A stretch of DNA of 14,560 bases from an uncultured Collinsella sp. (lineage in GTDB: Bacteria; Actinomycetota; Coriobacteriia; Coriobacteriales; Coriobacteriaceae): assembly GCA_900545505.1 (NCBI GenBank), contig UQZC01000018.1:1-14560 (forward strand), in the 5' to 3' direction. This document shows, one piece after another, positions 14,476-14,560 of the stretch; positions within the stretch are counted from its first letter, which is position 1, and every line of letters begins with the position of its first letter. The notes under the pieces were generated by a model, which was given only the letters and a program-made list of their open reading frames with translations, made no database searches and had not been told where the DNA came from. Both the position numbers and the translations under genes were made by a program.

Positions 14476-14560
14476 ATGAGCGGACTGATTATCGATAGCG
14501 AAGCCTGTATCGGCTGGGGGCGGCGCGGGCGTCCCCTGTGCGTCGGCGGGCAGACGGCAG
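14476..14560 (+). CDS. etfA: Electron transfer flavoprotein alpha subunit, N-terminal fragment cut by window end
   Basis: ATG 14476 follows the EtfB stop with no gap, and GAGGGGATGG upstream gives a ribosome site. The first 14 residues, MSGLIIDSEACIGW, look like the start of an EtfA with an N-terminal ferredoxin domain (consensus IDxxxCIGCGxC). The next residue expected to be Cys is Trp (TGG), and the following codons are Arg/Gly-rich, with only one more Cys, at residue 22. Either the ferredoxin site is degenerate here or the last ~45 bases contain sequence errors. Identity rests on operon position and the short N-terminal match. Confidence 0.6.
   Translation, partial: MSGLIIDSEACIGWGRRGRPLCVGGQTA

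Overview
The window is high-GC, almost fully coding, and free of RNA genes, transposases, integrases or CRISPR arrays. Codon use, the gene families (LAxTG-type surface protein, DUF554, Etf-linked lactate-type dehydrogenase) and frequent GTG starts with strong AGGAGG-like sites suggest a gut Actinomycetota of the class Coriobacteriia, most likely Collinsella or a close relative. That placement is an inference from gene content; no marker gene is present.

Layout. (1) 2-1942, plus strand: the 3' part of an Elp3-type radical SAM/acetyltransferase, followed directly by a spermidine-synthase-like protein with an N-terminal hydrophobic segment. (2) 1969-7581, minus strand: a three-gene cassette encoding a TerB_N/TerB_C protein, a P-loop ATPase of the BrxD/DUF2791 family and an Lhr-like superfamily II helicase. 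Gene content and order match the Shango anti-phage system (sngABC); the ATPase-helicase pair also resembles BrxD-BrxHI of type 2 BREX. The first two genes overlap by 8 nt. The third follows a 116-nt gap with two hairpins. An extended -10 promoter lies just upstream of the first gene. (3) 7669-8385, minus: a DUF554 membrane protein with its own likely promoter. (4) 8504-11710, minus: five genes for a cell-surface locus: a small soluble protein, a membrane-anchored protein, a secreted beta-rich protein, a tiny protein with an LAQTG sortase signal, and a cysteine-rich secreted protein. (5) 11711-12055: a divergent regulatory region with a perfect dyad, three helically phased repeats and a likely promoter. 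(6) 12056-14560, plus: an FAD-linked D-lactate/glycolate dehydrogenase, EtfB, and the first bases of EtfA, which suggests an Etf-coupled (electron-confurcating) lactate dehydrogenase operon.

How they work together. The minus-strand cassette in region 2 is the most notable item: probably a complete defence module sitting between housekeeping-type genes with no visible mobile element. Region 4 probably makes a small cell-wall-attached structure, but no sortase is in the window. Region 6 probably feeds electrons from a 2-hydroxyacid into NAD+/ferredoxin metabolism. The EtfA start in the last 85 bases looks like a ferredoxin-bearing EtfA, but an expected cysteine reads as tryptophan.
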